From positions 1-55,126 of the forward strand of contig SFET01000030.1 in assembly GCA_004557125.1 (NCBI GenBank): a DNA stretch of 55,126 nucleotides. Reading direction: 5' to 3'. Both the position numbers and the translations under genes were made by a program. Of the stretch, positions 33,582-41,447 are shown piece by piece; the stretch's first letter is position 1; every line of letters begins with the position of its first letter. This DNA comes from Clostridiales bacterium. Its GTDB lineage: Bacteria > Bacillota > Clostridia > Christensenellales > Aristaeellaceae. Below the pieces are notes generated by a model that saw only the letters and a program-made list of their open reading frames with translations, had not been told where the DNA came from and made no database searches.

Positions 33582-34829
33582 TTAAACACGCACCTGACCG
33601 TTTCCGCGAATCACATACTTGTAGCTCACCAGCTGGTTCAGGCCCATCGGGCCACGGGCGTGCAGCTTCTGGGTGGAGATGCCGATCTCCGCGCCCAGGC
33701 CGAACTGACCGCCGTCGGTGAAGCGCGTGGAGGCGTTGACGTACACCGCCGCCGCATCCACCTCTGCGGTAAAGCGCTCCGAAGCGGCGTAGTTTTGCGT
33801 GACGATGCACTCGCTGTGGTGGGTGGAATTGCGGGCGATGTGCGCAAGGGCCTCGTCGATGCCGCCGACGACCTTCACCGCCAGGATGTAGTCGAGGAAC
33901 TCCTTCGCGTAGTCCTCCTCCGTGGCAGGGATCGCCTGGGGCAGAATCCGGCAGGTCTCTTCGCAGCCGCGCAGCTCCACGTTCTTCTCCGCAAGCCTCG
34001 CGGCGATGGTCGGAAGCGCAACCTCCGCGATGTCCCGATCCACCAGCAGCGTCTCCATGGCGTTGCACACCGAGGGGCGGCTGGTCTTGGCGTTGAACAC
34101 GATCTCCGCCGCCATGGCGATGTCCGCGCTCTTCTCCACGTAGGTGTGGCAGTTGCCCACGCCGGTCTCGATCACCGGCACGGTGGCGTTCTGCACCACG
34201 GAGCGGATCAGCCCCGCGCCGCCGCGGGGAATCAGCAGGTCGAGGTATTCGTTCAGCCGCATCAGCGCGTTCGCGGTCTCGCGGCTGGTGTCCTCCAGCA
34301 GAATCACGCTGTCCGGGTCCGCGCCCACGGCTTCCAGCCCGCTGCGCATGGCGTTTGCGATGGCCAGGTTCGACCGGATCGCTTCGCTGCCGCCACGCAG
34401 GATACAGGCGTTGCCGCTCTTGAAGCACAGCGCCGCCGCGTCCGCGGTGACGTTAGGCCGCGCCTCGTAGATGATGCCGATCACGCCGAAGGGCACGCTG
34501 CGCTGCTCGATGCGCAGGCCGTTGTCCAGCGTGCCGCCGGAGAGTACCCGTCCCACGGGATCCATAAGCTCCGCCACCTCCCGCATGCCCCGGGTCATGC
34601 CCGCGATGCGGCCCGGATTCAGCGCCAGGCGGTCGATCAGCGGCTCCGGCGTGCCCTTGGCCCGGGCAGCGTCGATGTCGGCCCGGTTGGCGGCGAGGAT
34701 GTCCTCCTGCGCGGCCTGCACAGCCTCCGCCATGGCGATCAGCGCCCGGTTCTTCTCCGGCGCGCGCAGCACGGCAAGCCTGCGGGACGCGCGCTGCGCC
34801 CGATTACCCAGAATGTTCAGATCCGTCAT
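33582..34829 (-). CDS. proA: Glutamate-5-semialdehyde dehydrogenase (gamma-glutamyl phosphate reductase)
   Basis: A 415-residue ProA of normal length. Visible blocks: GVIGIIYEARPNVTADAAALC, LKSGNACILRGGSEA-like segment, and VTQNYAASERF; the catalytic Cys is in TSRPSVCNAMETLL. It reduces gamma-glutamyl phosphate to the semialdehyde in proline synthesis. The start directly abuts the proB stop. Confidence 0.98.
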   Translation of the reverse strand: MTDLNILGNRAQRASRRLAVLRAPEKNRALIAMAEAVQAAQEDILAANRADIDAARAKGTPEPLIDRLALNPGRIAGMTRGMREVAELMDPVGRVLSGGTLDNGLRIEQRSVPFGVIGIIYEARPNVTADAAALCFKSGNACILRGGSEAIRSNLAIANAMRSGLEAVGADPDSVILLEDTSRETANALMRLNEYLDLLIPRGGAGLIRSVVQNATVPVIETGVGNCHTYVEKSADIAMAAEIVFNAKTSRPSVCNAMETLLVDRDIAEVALPTIAARLAEKNVELRGCEETCRILPQAIPATEEDYAKEFLDYILAVKVVGGIDEALAHIARNSTHHSECIVTQNYAASERFTAEVDAAAVYVNASTRFTDGGQFGLGAEIGISTQKLHARGPMGLNQLVSYKYVIRGNGQVRV

Positions 34830-35627
34830 TTACAGGGAGCCTCCTCTCGCGGGAAAGATGGTGCCGATCTCCGCGCCCTCCAGCAGGCGATACAGGTTCT
34901 CCGGCGTGGAGCCGTCGATGATGGCGGTGGTGATGCCCTCGCGGGTGGCCTGACCTGCGGCGATGATCTTGGTGTACATGCCGCCGGTGCCCCGGGAGGA
35001 GCCCGAGCCGCCGGCGATGCGCCGGGTATCCTCGGTGACCTCCTCCACCACATGAATCAGCGGTGCGTCCGGGTTCTGCTTCGGATTCTCCGCGTGCAGG
35101 CCGTCGATGTCGGTGAGGATCACCAGCGCGTCGGCCTTCACGATGCGGGCAACCACCGCTGACAAGGTGTCGTTGTCGCCGAACTCGATCTCCTCGGTGG
35201 CGACGGTGTCGTTTTCGTTGATGATCGGCAGTGCGCCCAGGTCCAGCAGGCGGTCGAAGGCGTTGCGGATGTTGGACAGCCGCCGGGGATCGTCCACGCA
35301 GTCCCGGGTGAGCAGCACCTGGGCGGTGGTGTGGCCGTACTCGCCGAAGAACTTGTCGTAGATGTACATCAGCTCGCACTGGCCCACCGCCGCACAGGCC
35401 TGACGGCCGCCGATGTCGTGGGGCTTGGAGGGCAGCTTCAGCTTGCCCACACCCACGCCGATGGCACCGGAGGATACGAGGATGACCTCGATGCCTCGGT
35501 TGCGCACGTCCGAGAGCACGCGCACCAGATGATCCATGCGCCGCAGGTTCAGCTTGCCGCTTTCGTGGGTCAGCGTGGACGTGCCCACCTTCACCACCAT
35601 GCGGCGGATATTTGCAAAGTAATTCAT
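34830..35627 (-). CDS. proB: Glutamate 5-kinase, short form without PUA domain
   Basis: A 265-residue amino-acid kinase. MVVKVGTSTL, LVSSGAIGVGVGKL, INENDTVATEEIEFGDND and GTGGMYTKIIAA are intact kinase blocks. The C-terminal PUA domain present in many ProB proteins (about 367 residues) is absent, as in some other bacteria. It catalyses the first, feedback-controlled step of proline synthesis. I use ATG 35627, the family start. Confidence 0.96.
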   Translation of the reverse strand: MNYFANIRRMVVKVGTSTLTHESGKLNLRRMDHLVRVLSDVRNRGIEVILVSSGAIGVGVGKLKLPSKPHDIGGRQACAAVGQCELMYIYDKFFGEYGHTTAQVLLTRDCVDDPRRLSNIRNAFDRLLDLGALPIINENDTVATEEIEFGDNDTLSAVVARIVKADALVILTDIDGLHAENPKQNPDAPLIHVVEEVTEDTRRIAGGSGSSRGTGGMYTKIIAAGQATREGITTAIIDGSTPENLYRLLEGAEIGTIFPARGGSL

Positions 35628-35668
35628 CGGTAAAAACCCCCGTGTTTTCATTGGGTTCCGTTTGGCAC

Positions 35669-35697
35669 AGTATAGCACAGCACATCCAAAGATGCAA
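35669..35697 (-). promoter_or_regulatory. Promoter of the proBA operon
   Basis: TTGCAT (35697-35692), a 17-base spacer and TATACT (35674-35669) on the minus strand. Confidence 0.7.
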
Positions 35698-35706
35698 ACA
35701 AAAAAC

Positions 35707-35736
35707 GGCCCCCGGCGCTTCTTTTCGCCGGAGGTC
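35707..35736 (-). terminator. Terminator of the SGNH hydrolase gene
   Basis: A GC-rich 11-bp stem (one or two mismatches) with an eight-base loop, followed on the minus strand by GTTTTTTG. Confidence 0.8.
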
Positions 35737-35762
35737 GCAGGGAATTCAAAAGGAAGGCAGCT

Positions 35763-36434
35763 TCAGCCAAACAGCGGTGCAACGGCATCGTACATCAGCG
35801 CGTGGCCTGCGGCGTTGGGATGGATGCCGTCCACGCAGATCAGCTCATCCAGGCTGCCGGAGCTCAGCATGCGGCTGCGGATGTCCACCAGGCGCACGCC
35901 CAGCTCCCTCGCCACGCTGCGCACGCACTGGGCATAGCCGTCCTGCCAGCGGAAGATGTGCTCCACATCGCCCAGGTAGCGCAGGATGTTCTCGCTGCTG
36001 CGGCCCTTCGACACCCAGTCGAAGTAGCGCTGGGAGATCAGCGGTGCGGGCGTGACCAGCACCGGCTCCGCGCCCGACGCGCTCACCCGGCGCACCAGCT
36101 CCTTCAGGTTCTGGGCAAACTTCGCAAGGGGCACCTTGCCGAACTGGGGAAGCTCCGGATGATCGGACACCGCCTGCCAGTCCAGATCGCAGTCGTTGCC
36201 GCCGTACTCAATCACCGCGATCTCGCCGGGCTTCAGATCCTCCGGCCGCATCCGCGCCAGCGCGTTCTCGCTGGTCTGGCCCATCACCGAATGGTTCTCC
36301 ACCAGAACGCCCTTTTCCCGGGCCAGTCGGGACAGGCAGCTGTCCTTCAGGACGGCGTATCTTCCCCGCGACTCATCGTAAACCACGCCCTTGGCAATGG
36401 AATCGCCCCAGACGCTCAGCATTCTGTTTTCCAT
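35763..36434 (-). CDS. SGNH/GDSL-type hydrolase
   Basis: A 223-residue esterase-like protein. Block I (VWGDSIAKG, nucleophile Ser), block III (YGGNDC, oxyanion Asn) and block V (DGIHPNAAGH, Asp and His) are all present. No signal peptide is seen, so it likely acts in the cytoplasm. ATG 36434 has GGAGGTG upstream; the longer frame to 36473 lacks a ribosome site. Substrate unknown. Confidence 0.87.
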   Translation of the reverse strand: MENRMLSVWGDSIAKGVVYDESRGRYAVLKDSCLSRLAREKGVLVENHSVMGQTSENALARMRPEDLKPGEIAVIEYGGNDCDLDWQAVSDHPELPQFGKVPLAKFAQNLKELVRRVSASGAEPVLVTPAPLISQRYFDWVSKGRSSENILRYLGDVEHIFRWQDGYAQCVRSVARELGVRLVDIRSRMLSSGSLDELICVDGIHPNAAGHALMYDAVAPLFG

Positions 36435-36571
36435 AAGACACACCTCCCGGGCATGCATTGATCGGTTCTGCAAGGCAAAGGTTCGCAGCGCATCTCCCCG
36501 CCTCGAATCTGGTTTTCAAAACTAGATTACATCGTTTTTCTCGCTTTGTCAAGTCCTTTTTGAAAACATGG

Positions 36572-36600
36572 TTGGCAAATCCGATGGAATGTGCTATAAT
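36572..36600 (+). promoter_or_regulatory. Promoter of the DUF1836 gene
   Basis: TTGGCA (36572-36577), a 17-base spacer and TATAAT (36595-36600), 25 bases before the start codon. Upstream (36510-36565) there are two inverted copies of a TTTTCAAAA-like motif that could be operator sites. Confidence 0.8.
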
Positions 36601-36624
36601 CGTACCGAGCAGGAGGAATTGCGC

Positions 36625-37125
36625 ATGGATAATACGCTGGAGCGCGTTTACGGTGAGTTGGGCCGATACAAGCCCGTGTCCTGGGAGCAGATCCCCGATC
36701 TGGGCCTGTACATGGATCAGGTCATCACCTTCATCACCCGCGCCTACGAGCCGCTCTACGGCGAGAGCACGAAGGGCTATCTCTCCGCGCCCATGATCAA
36801 CAACTACGTCAAGAACAAGCTGATCCCCCGCCCCACGGGCAAGAAGTACAGCCGCTTGCAGATCGCCATGCTGTTCATGATCGTGGCGCTGAAGCGGGTG
36901 TGCACCATGGAGGACATCCGCGAAATGCTGCGCTTTGAGTGCGAGGAGGACGTGCAGAAGCTCTACGGCCTGTTCTGCATCCGTCAGGAGGAGTCCATTC
37001 GCAACGTGCTCGAGATGCGCAGCGAGCTGACGCCCGCTTTGGATTGCGCCATCTTCTCCTCCTCCTACCGCGCGGGCTGTGAGTGCATGCTGCACAGCGC
37101 GCCCGAGGCGCCTGAGGAAGCCTAG
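36625..37125 (+). CDS. DUF1836 domain protein
   Basis: A 166-residue protein of a family confined mainly to Firmicutes. The YLSAPMINNYVKNKLIPRP and YSRLQIAMLFMIVALKRVC segments are the conserved core, with a predicted MerR-like helix-turn-helix (PMINNYVKNKLI). It is therefore probably a DNA-binding regulator, though no function is proven. ATG 36625 follows AGGAGG. Confidence 0.85.
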   Translation: MDNTLERVYGELGRYKPVSWEQIPDLGLYMDQVITFITRAYEPLYGESTKGYLSAPMINNYVKNKLIPRPTGKKYSRLQIAMLFMIVALKRVCTMEDIREMLRFECEEDVQKLYGLFCIRQEESIRNVLEMRSELTPALDCAIFSSSYRAGCECMLHSAPEAPEEA

Positions 37126-37144
37126 CAACAATTTCATTTTTCCC

Positions 37145-37186
37145 GCATAGAATCCTCCGATACCTGCATCGGAGGTTTTTCTATGC
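37145..37186 (+). promoter_or_regulatory. Hairpin covering the RBS and start codon of the carboxypeptidase gene
   Basis: An inner 8-bp stem CCTCCGAT (37154-37161)/ATCGGAGG (37168-37175) is followed by five T and resembles a terminator for the DUF1836 gene. Its 3' arm contains GGAGG, the ribosome site of the next gene, and an outer stem GCATAGAA (37145-37152)/TTCTATGC (37179-37186) takes in that gene's ATG at 37183. Confidence 0.8.
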
Positions 37187-38298
37187 GCAAACGAAGAATT
37201 CTTGCGATCCTTGCTGCGGCGCTGCTGGCGCTTTCCCACGCTCGGGCATCGGAGGCGCTGACGGTGGCGGCGAAGGGCGCGGTGCTGATCGACGGCGAGA
37301 GCGGGCGCATCCTCTTCGCCCAGAATGCGGACGAGATGCTGCCCGAGGCCTCCTGCACGAAGATCATGACCGCGCTGCTTGCCCTGGAGAACAGCACGCT
37401 CAATGAGGACGTGACCGCCGGGAAGAACGCCCACGGCGTGGAGGGCACGTCGCTGTACCTGTCGGAGGGTGAGACGCTGAGCATGGAACAGATGCTCTAC
37501 GGCCTGATGCTGCGCAGCGGCAACGACGCCGCGGTGGCCATCGCTGAGCACGTGGCCGGCAGCGTGGAGGCCTTCGCAGAAATGATGAACCGGCGCGCCG
37601 AGGAACTGGATGCCGACGCGCACTTCGTCAATCCCCACGGCCTGGATGCCGAGGGGCACGCGGCCAGTGCGCTGGGCCTGGCGCGGATCATGCGCGAGGC
37701 CATGAAAAACACGGACTTCCGAACGATCACCGGCACCCAGCGCAAGGTGATTCCCTGGGTGGGCAACGAGTACAGCCGCGTGCTGGAAAACAAAAACCGC
37801 CTGCTGAGCGACTATGAAGGCGCAACGGGCGGAAAGACCGGCTTCACATCGAAGGCGGGGCGCTGTCTGGTGTTCTCCGCGGAGCGGGACGGTCTGGAGC
37901 TGATCGGCACGGTGCTGAACTGCTACACCTGGTTCGACACGGCGACGGTGCTGCTGGACTACGGCTTCGAGCACTTCCGCATGGAGTGGGCGCTGGCCGC
38001 CGGTGATGTGGCCGGGCAGGCAAGCGTGCTCAACGGCGACGCCAACACCGTGGACGCCGTCGCAGCGGAGAATCTGGCCGCCGCGGTGGAGATCGGCTCC
38101 AGGCCGGAGGTCAAAATCAGTATCGAGGATCTGGAGGCACCGGTGCGCAAGGGGCAGGAGATCGGAAGCGCGCAGCTGATCTGCAACGGACAGATCGTGG
38201 ATCAGTGTGCGCTGATCGCCGCGCGGGAGGTTCCCCTGTGGAGCTTCAGGGCGGCGGTGCGCAGCGTGCTCAGAAGCTGGTCGCTTCCGTTTGCATAG
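37183..38298 (+). CDS. D-alanyl-D-alanine carboxypeptidase (PBP5/DacF type, S11)
   Basis: A 371-residue exported low-molecular-weight penicillin-binding protein. It has a signal peptide (1-22) and the three S11 motifs SCTK (S57, K60), SGN (112-114) and KTG (218-220). The C-terminal PBP5 beta domain (about 270-350) is present; the last residues (SFRAAVRSVLRSWSLPFA) could form a short amphipathic or membrane tail. It trims the terminal D-Ala of peptidoglycan stem peptides. Translation may be regulated by the overlapping hairpin. Its 3' end overlaps the opposite WG-repeat gene by 29 bases. Confidence 0.95.
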   Translation: MRKRRILAILAAALLALSHARASEALTVAAKGAVLIDGESGRILFAQNADEMLPEASCTKIMTALLALENSTLNEDVTAGKNAHGVEGTSLYLSEGETLSMEQMLYGLMLRSGNDAAVAIAEHVAGSVEAFAEMMNRRAEELDADAHFVNPHGLDAEGHAASALGLARIMREAMKNTDFRTITGTQRKVIPWVGNEYSRVLENKNRLLSDYEGATGGKTGFTSKAGRCLVFSAERDGLELIGTVLNCYTWFDTATVLLDYGFEHFRMEWALAAGDVAGQASVLNGDANTVDAVAAENLAAAVEIGSRPEVKISIEDLEAPVRKGQEIGSAQLICNGQIVDQCALIAAREVPLWSFRAAVRSVLRSWSLPFA

Positions 38299-39568
38299 GC
38301 GCGTCGCAGGACCAGTACACCGTGCCCTGGGAGTCGATCACGCGCCAGTCGCCGTCCGTGCGCGCCAGCAGGCGGTCGTCCTCCAGGAAGTACAGCGCGC
38401 GATAGACCGGCTCCAGCAGCTGTTCCCCCGCGCCGTTCACCACGCCGTAGCGCGCGGAATCCATGTCGGTGGAGAGCTGGATCTCTCCCAGGCGATCGTT
38501 GACGTAGCGGCCCACGTTGACCGTCAGGCTGGCATAGAGGGGCGTCTCCCCCGCCGTTCCAAGCGGATAGAGGTTCTGGTAGGCCGTGTCGGTCCCCAGC
38601 AGGTGCACGCATCCCTCCCCCCAGGCGCCGTCGGAGAGGATCAGCTGGCCGTTCACGCCCTCGGTGAAGCTCGCCAGAGGATCTGCTTCCAGCAGAAGCG
38701 CATTGGAGGCATCGTAGAGACGAATGGCGTCCGGATTGGAGACGACGTAGAAGCCGTCGCCCACCAGAGCTGCGTACACATCCTCGCCCGCATAGCGCGC
38801 CAGCCGTGCACCGGTGGAATCGAACACGTATATGCCGTCATCGCGGGTTGCAAGCAGGAAGCCCGACGGAGAAATCTGTAGAAAATCGTACTCCGGGGCC
38901 ACCACCCATGCTCCCGCGATGTCGATGGCGCCGTATTTGCCGCCATCCACTGCGGGCGCGACGCCATTGATGAAATCCCCGATGTAGGCATATTCCGCCG
39001 GTATGGTCAGGTTTCCCGAGGCGTCCACGCAGCCGTAGAGGCCGCTGCCGGGAAGCTGCACCGACAACAGGCTCGCAGCACCCTCACCCACGTCCAGCAC
39101 GCGCACGCCGGTGGCCCAGACCAGTCCCGTTGCCGAGATCAGGCTGAGCGCATCCGATTCGCCAGCGTTTCGGTCGCCCACGATGGCCCACGCGCCGCCG
39201 GTACCGTTCGGCAGGATGCAGCTGTAAGCAAAGCTGCTGCCCGGCGTGCCATCGTCCTTCAGCAGGCCCCAGCGGCCGTCCTTTTGCGCCATGCACAGGC
39301 CATCCTTGATCCGCAGGGTCTCATAGAGGAAACCGGTCCGCAGCGCACCGTCGCCGTCCATCAGTGCCCAGGCGCCGTCCTCCCCCTGTGCGGCAAAATG
39401 CTCGTCGCCCAGAGGAACGATGTCCGCATAAGTACCCGGAGGGACGATTTCCCTGCCGTCGCGGTCCAACAGCGCCGCAGCATCGTCCATGCGCACGCAC
39501 AGCGCCGCTTGCGCCGCGCCTCCGAAGAGCAGCAGCGCAGAAAGCAGCACCGACAGGATCCTTCGCAA
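38270..39568 (-). CDS. Secreted WG-repeat protein
   Basis: A 432-residue exported protein. The start is a TTG at 39568 behind GGGGAGGTG, giving a signal peptide (RRILSVLLSALLLFGGAAQA). The rest consists of about eight degenerate WG-type repeats, with motifs such as AWALMDGDGALRTGF, RWGLLKDDGTPG, LYGCVDASGNLTIPAEYAYIGDF and KYGAIDIAGAWVVAPEYDFL, expected to form a beta-propeller-like or solenoid surface. Its ligand is unknown. It is convergent with the carboxypeptidase gene. Confidence 0.85.
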   Translation of the reverse strand: MRRILSVLLSALLLFGGAAQAALCVRMDDAAALLDRDGREIVPPGTYADIVPLGDEHFAAQGEDGAWALMDGDGALRTGFLYETLRIKDGLCMAQKDGRWGLLKDDGTPGSSFAYSCILPNGTGGAWAIVGDRNAGESDALSLISATGLVWATGVRVLDVGEGAASLLSVQLPGSGLYGCVDASGNLTIPAEYAYIGDFINGVAPAVDGGKYGAIDIAGAWVVAPEYDFLQISPSGFLLATRDDGIYVFDSTGARLARYAGEDVYAALVGDGFYVVSNPDAIRLYDASNALLLEADPLASFTEGVNGQLILSDGAWGEGCVHLLGTDTAYQNLYPLGTAGETPLYASLTVNVGRYVNDRLGEIQLSTDMDSARYGVVNGAGEQLLEPVYRALYFLEDDRLLARTDGDWRVIDSQGTVYWSCDAPMQTEATSF

Positions 39569-39652
39569 ATTGCCGCACCTCCCCTCTGCGTGTGTATGCT
39601 GCCATTGTAGCACATTTCAAGGTTAAAAGTTGGATTTATTTGAAAAAAACTA

Positions 39653-39681
39653 TGGACAAACCGGCTTCGACGTGCTATAAT
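39653..39681 (+). promoter_or_regulatory. Promoter of the tRNA cluster
   Basis: TGGACA (39653-39658), a 17-base spacer and TATAAT (39676-39681), 45 bases ahead of the first tRNA. Confidence 0.75.
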
Positions 39682-39725
39682 TTTGACTCGTCGGTAGGGT
39701 GAATTTCCCCCGCTGCGCGAAGTTT

Positions 39726-39802
<77 letters not shown>

Positions 39803-39808
39803 GATATG

Positions 39809-39885
39809 GTGGGTATAGCTCAGTTGGTTAGAGTGCCAGGTTGTGGCCCTGGAGGTCGTGGGTTCGAGCCCCACTACTCACCCCA
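39809..39885 (+). tRNA. tRNA-His (anticodon GTG)
   Basis: Acceptor GTGGGTA pairs with TACTCAC; anticodon GTG in TTGTGGC; encoded CCA. The base before position 1 (39808) is G and the discriminator is C, giving the G-1:C73 pair that marks tRNA-His. Confidence 0.97.
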
Positions 39886-39893
39886 TTTTTTCT

Positions 39894-39916
39894 AAAAGCC
39901 GGCGTGGCTTTTTTGC
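39894..39916 (+). terminator. Hairpin with T-run between tRNA-His and tRNA-Gln
   Basis: AAAAGCC/GGCTTTT stem with GGCGT-like loop and six T. It probably ends part of the transcripts after tRNA-His. Confidence 0.65.
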
Positions 39917-39921
39917 TTTAT

Positions 39922-39996
39922 TGGGGCGTAGCCAAGCGGTAAGGCACCAGACTTTGACTCTGGCATTCGCTGGTTCGACCCCAGCCGCCCCAGCCA
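39922..39996 (+). tRNA. tRNA-Gln (anticodon TTG)
   Basis: Acceptor TGGGGCG pairs with CGCCCCA; anticodon TTG in CTTTGAC; T-loop GGTTCGACC; encoded CCA. Confidence 0.97.
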
Positions 39997-40000
39997 TTAG

Positions 40001-40076
40001 GATTCATTAGCTCAGTCGGTAGAGCACCTGACTTTTAATCAGGGTGTCCGGGGTTCGAATCCCCGATGAGTCACCA
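40001..40076 (+). tRNA. tRNA-Lys (anticodon TTT)
   Basis: Acceptor GATTCAT pairs with ATGAGTC; anticodon TTT in CTTTTAA; T-loop GGTTCGAATCC; encoded CCA. Its 3' end is repeated 136 bases further on, suggesting use as an integration site. Confidence 0.97.
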
Positions 40077-40078
40077 GC
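40055..40078 (+). repeat. Direct repeat copy 1 (candidate att core in tRNA-Lys)
   Basis: 24 bases beginning TCGAATCCCCGATG, covering the T-arm and acceptor end of tRNA-Lys plus CCA and two further bases, identical to 40191-40214. Confidence 0.85.
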
Positions 40079-40106
40079 CGTGTGGTTGTTCCACACGGCT
40101 TTTTTG
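40077..40106 (+). terminator. Terminator of the tRNA cluster
   Basis: A perfect 9-bp stem GCCGTGTGG/CCACACGGC with TTGTT loop and a run of six T or more, directly after tRNA-Lys. Confidence 0.92.
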
Positions 40107-40138
40107 ACGAATCGGGATTCGAAGGGGCGGAAGTGAAT

Positions 40139-40157
40139 GACGCTCCTGTGGAGCGTC
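40139..40157. repeat. Short perfect hairpin between the two att-like repeats
   Basis: GACGCTCC-TGT-GGAGCGTC; no T-run. Function unknown. A second palindrome, CGAATCGGGATTCG (40108-40121), includes an inverted piece of the tRNA T-arm. Confidence 0.5.
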
Positions 40158-40190
40158 AGAGCCGACCCTGACCGAGCCCGCTGGCGAGAA

Positions 40191-40214
40191 TCGAATCCCC
40201 GATGAGTCACCAGC
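40191..40214 (+). repeat. Direct repeat copy 2 (candidate attL/attR core)
   Basis: Identical over 24 bases to the 3' end of tRNA-Lys, immediately before the phage-type genes. Such partial tRNA 3' duplications mark the ends of elements integrated by tyrosine recombinases. Confidence 0.82.
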
Positions 40215-40217
40215 TAG

Positions 40218-40248
40218 AACCCCTGAAAACACGGAGTTTTCAGGGGTT
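40218..40248. terminator. Terminator between att repeat and RHH gene
   Basis: A perfect 13-bp stem (AACCCCTGAAAAC) with a five-base loop, with TTTT on the plus side. It separates the tRNA region from the convergent RHH gene. Confidence 0.8.
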
Positions 40249-40311
40249 TTGTTTGTTCTCCACCCACTTTTCCACCCGTTTTGGGTTTCTGTCCATGCAG
40301 GTTTCATAAAA

Positions 40312-40689
40312 TCAAGTCTGTTTTTCCGGCTCCATCGACATTTCCATGCCTTCCCGGCGTGCGGCATACCGCAATTCCACGCTGCCATCGCAGACAGCTT
40401 CTCCGCACAGCTGCACCGCATGCGCGCCCTGTTCCCGGCAGCGCACGTATTCCTCGTTCAGCACCAGCTGCACCATGCGCCGTCCATGGGCATCCAGCGC
40501 AGCGTATCGATCCTTCATCTGCTCCGGCAGCTCCCGTGACGCACCTTCTTCGGCAGACAGGCCGATCCGGATCAGCTGCAGCACAGCCTGGCTCTGATTC
40601 CTGATGCGATGATCATACCGATATGCGTTGATCTCCGCCAGCAGGTCCGGCGTGATCGCAAATGTGACGCGCGGATTCTCCGTGGGCAT
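40312..40689 (-). CDS. Ribbon-helix-helix-like regulatory protein
   Basis: A 125-residue protein. The N-terminal 45 residues (RVTFAITPDLLAEINAYRYDHRIRNQSQAVLQLI) have the strand-helix-helix pattern of RHH DNA-binding proteins. The remainder (about 50-125) is helical and charged, without a recognised family. It is divergent from the late phage genes and faces a promoter with inverted repeats, so it may be the module's repressor or a short-form regulator. The ATG at 40689 has GAGGTG upstream; a GTG three codons earlier overlaps that site. Confidence 0.65.
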   Translation of the reverse strand: MPTENPRVTFAITPDLLAEINAYRYDHRIRNQSQAVLQLIRIGLSAEEGASRELPEQMKDRYAALDAHGRRMVQLVLNEEYVRCREQGAHAVQLCGEAVCDGSVELRYAARREGMEMSMEPEKQT

Positions 40690-40707
40690 GTTTATCACCT
40701 CAGTGGC

Positions 40708-40736
40708 ATTATACAGCAGTTCAAAATGCGTGTAAA
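40708..40736 (-). promoter_or_regulatory. Promoter of the RHH gene
   Basis: TTTACA (40736-40731), a 17-base spacer and TATAAT (40713-40708) on the minus strand. Confidence 0.82.
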
Positions 40737-40814
40737 CCGGTGTTTTTCACCGATAATTGGCACATTTGTCGGGATTTCACCTTTTCTCGTCCACTTTCCA
40801 TCGAATTCTCAGGA

Positions 40815-40859
40815 TTGACAGTGCAGAACCGATGCACTATAATCCGTTCACCGGTTCTG
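40815..40859 (+). promoter_or_regulatory. Consensus promoter of the phage structural operon, with inverted repeats
   Basis: TTGACA (40815-40820), a 17-base spacer and TATAAT (40838-40843). The spacer begins GTGCA and ends TGCAC, and AGAACCG (40825-40831) and CGGTTCT (40853-40859) flank the -10 box as inverted repeats, a likely regulator site. Confidence 0.85.
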
Positions 40860-40889
40860 AACTTATGAACTATATGTGGAGGTGAATGC

Positions 40890-41312
40890 ATGGAACGGGA
40901 GTGTGTGCAAAAGCAGCGCGCGCAGACGCGAAAGATCCTGCGGCGCTGGGGAGATGTGATGCGTCGCGTGGAGCGCCTGGAGCGGGAGCGCAGGTGCGTG
41001 TGCGGCTGGCTGGAATGCCGCGCGGCGCAGGCGGATGGGGAGCCGTGCGACGGCACCGAAGTCTATCGGCGACAGCTGGCACAGATCGACGGCGAAATTG
41101 CAGATCTGATGAAACTGCGCAACGTTGTGGAGGGAGCGCTTGCTGGTCTGGGCGCGATGCAGGAGCGGGTTCTGGTGGCGCGCTATCGGGAGGCGCTGCC
41201 GTGGCAGAGCATTGCCGCGCGGCTGAACTACGATGCGGGCCACGTGCGCAGGATGGAGGCCAGCGCCGTGGATCAGATCGGTGCAGCGCTCACCGGTGGA
41301 AAACTTCTGTGA
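40890..41312 (+). CDS. Phage sigma-70 region-4-like / ArpU-RinA-type activator
   Basis: A 140-residue basic protein. The C-terminal part (about 90-130: MQERVLVARYREALPWQSIAARL then HVRRMEASAV) is a sigma-region-4-like helix-turn-helix as in phage late-gene activators of the ArpU/RinA or DUF1492 type. The N-terminal part is a charged, coiled-coil-prone region (about 5-80). It directly precedes terL, the usual position for such activators. GGAGGTG supports the start. Confidence 0.8.
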   Translation: MERECVQKQRAQTRKILRRWGDVMRRVERLERERRCVCGWLECRAAQADGEPCDGTEVYRRQLAQIDGEIADLMKLRNVVEGALAGLGAMQERVLVARYREALPWQSIAARLNYDAGHVRRMEASAVDQIGAALTGGKLL

Positions 41313-41447
41313 GGATGCGCGGAATTGCGCACCTTTGCACAGCGAAGCGTGGTAACATGACGCCATCGCAAATCGAACACACGTTCTATATCGGAGTTGA
41401 TTCCCGCCAGGCATTCCTGGCGAAAGCATCGGAAAGGGAGGTTTGGT

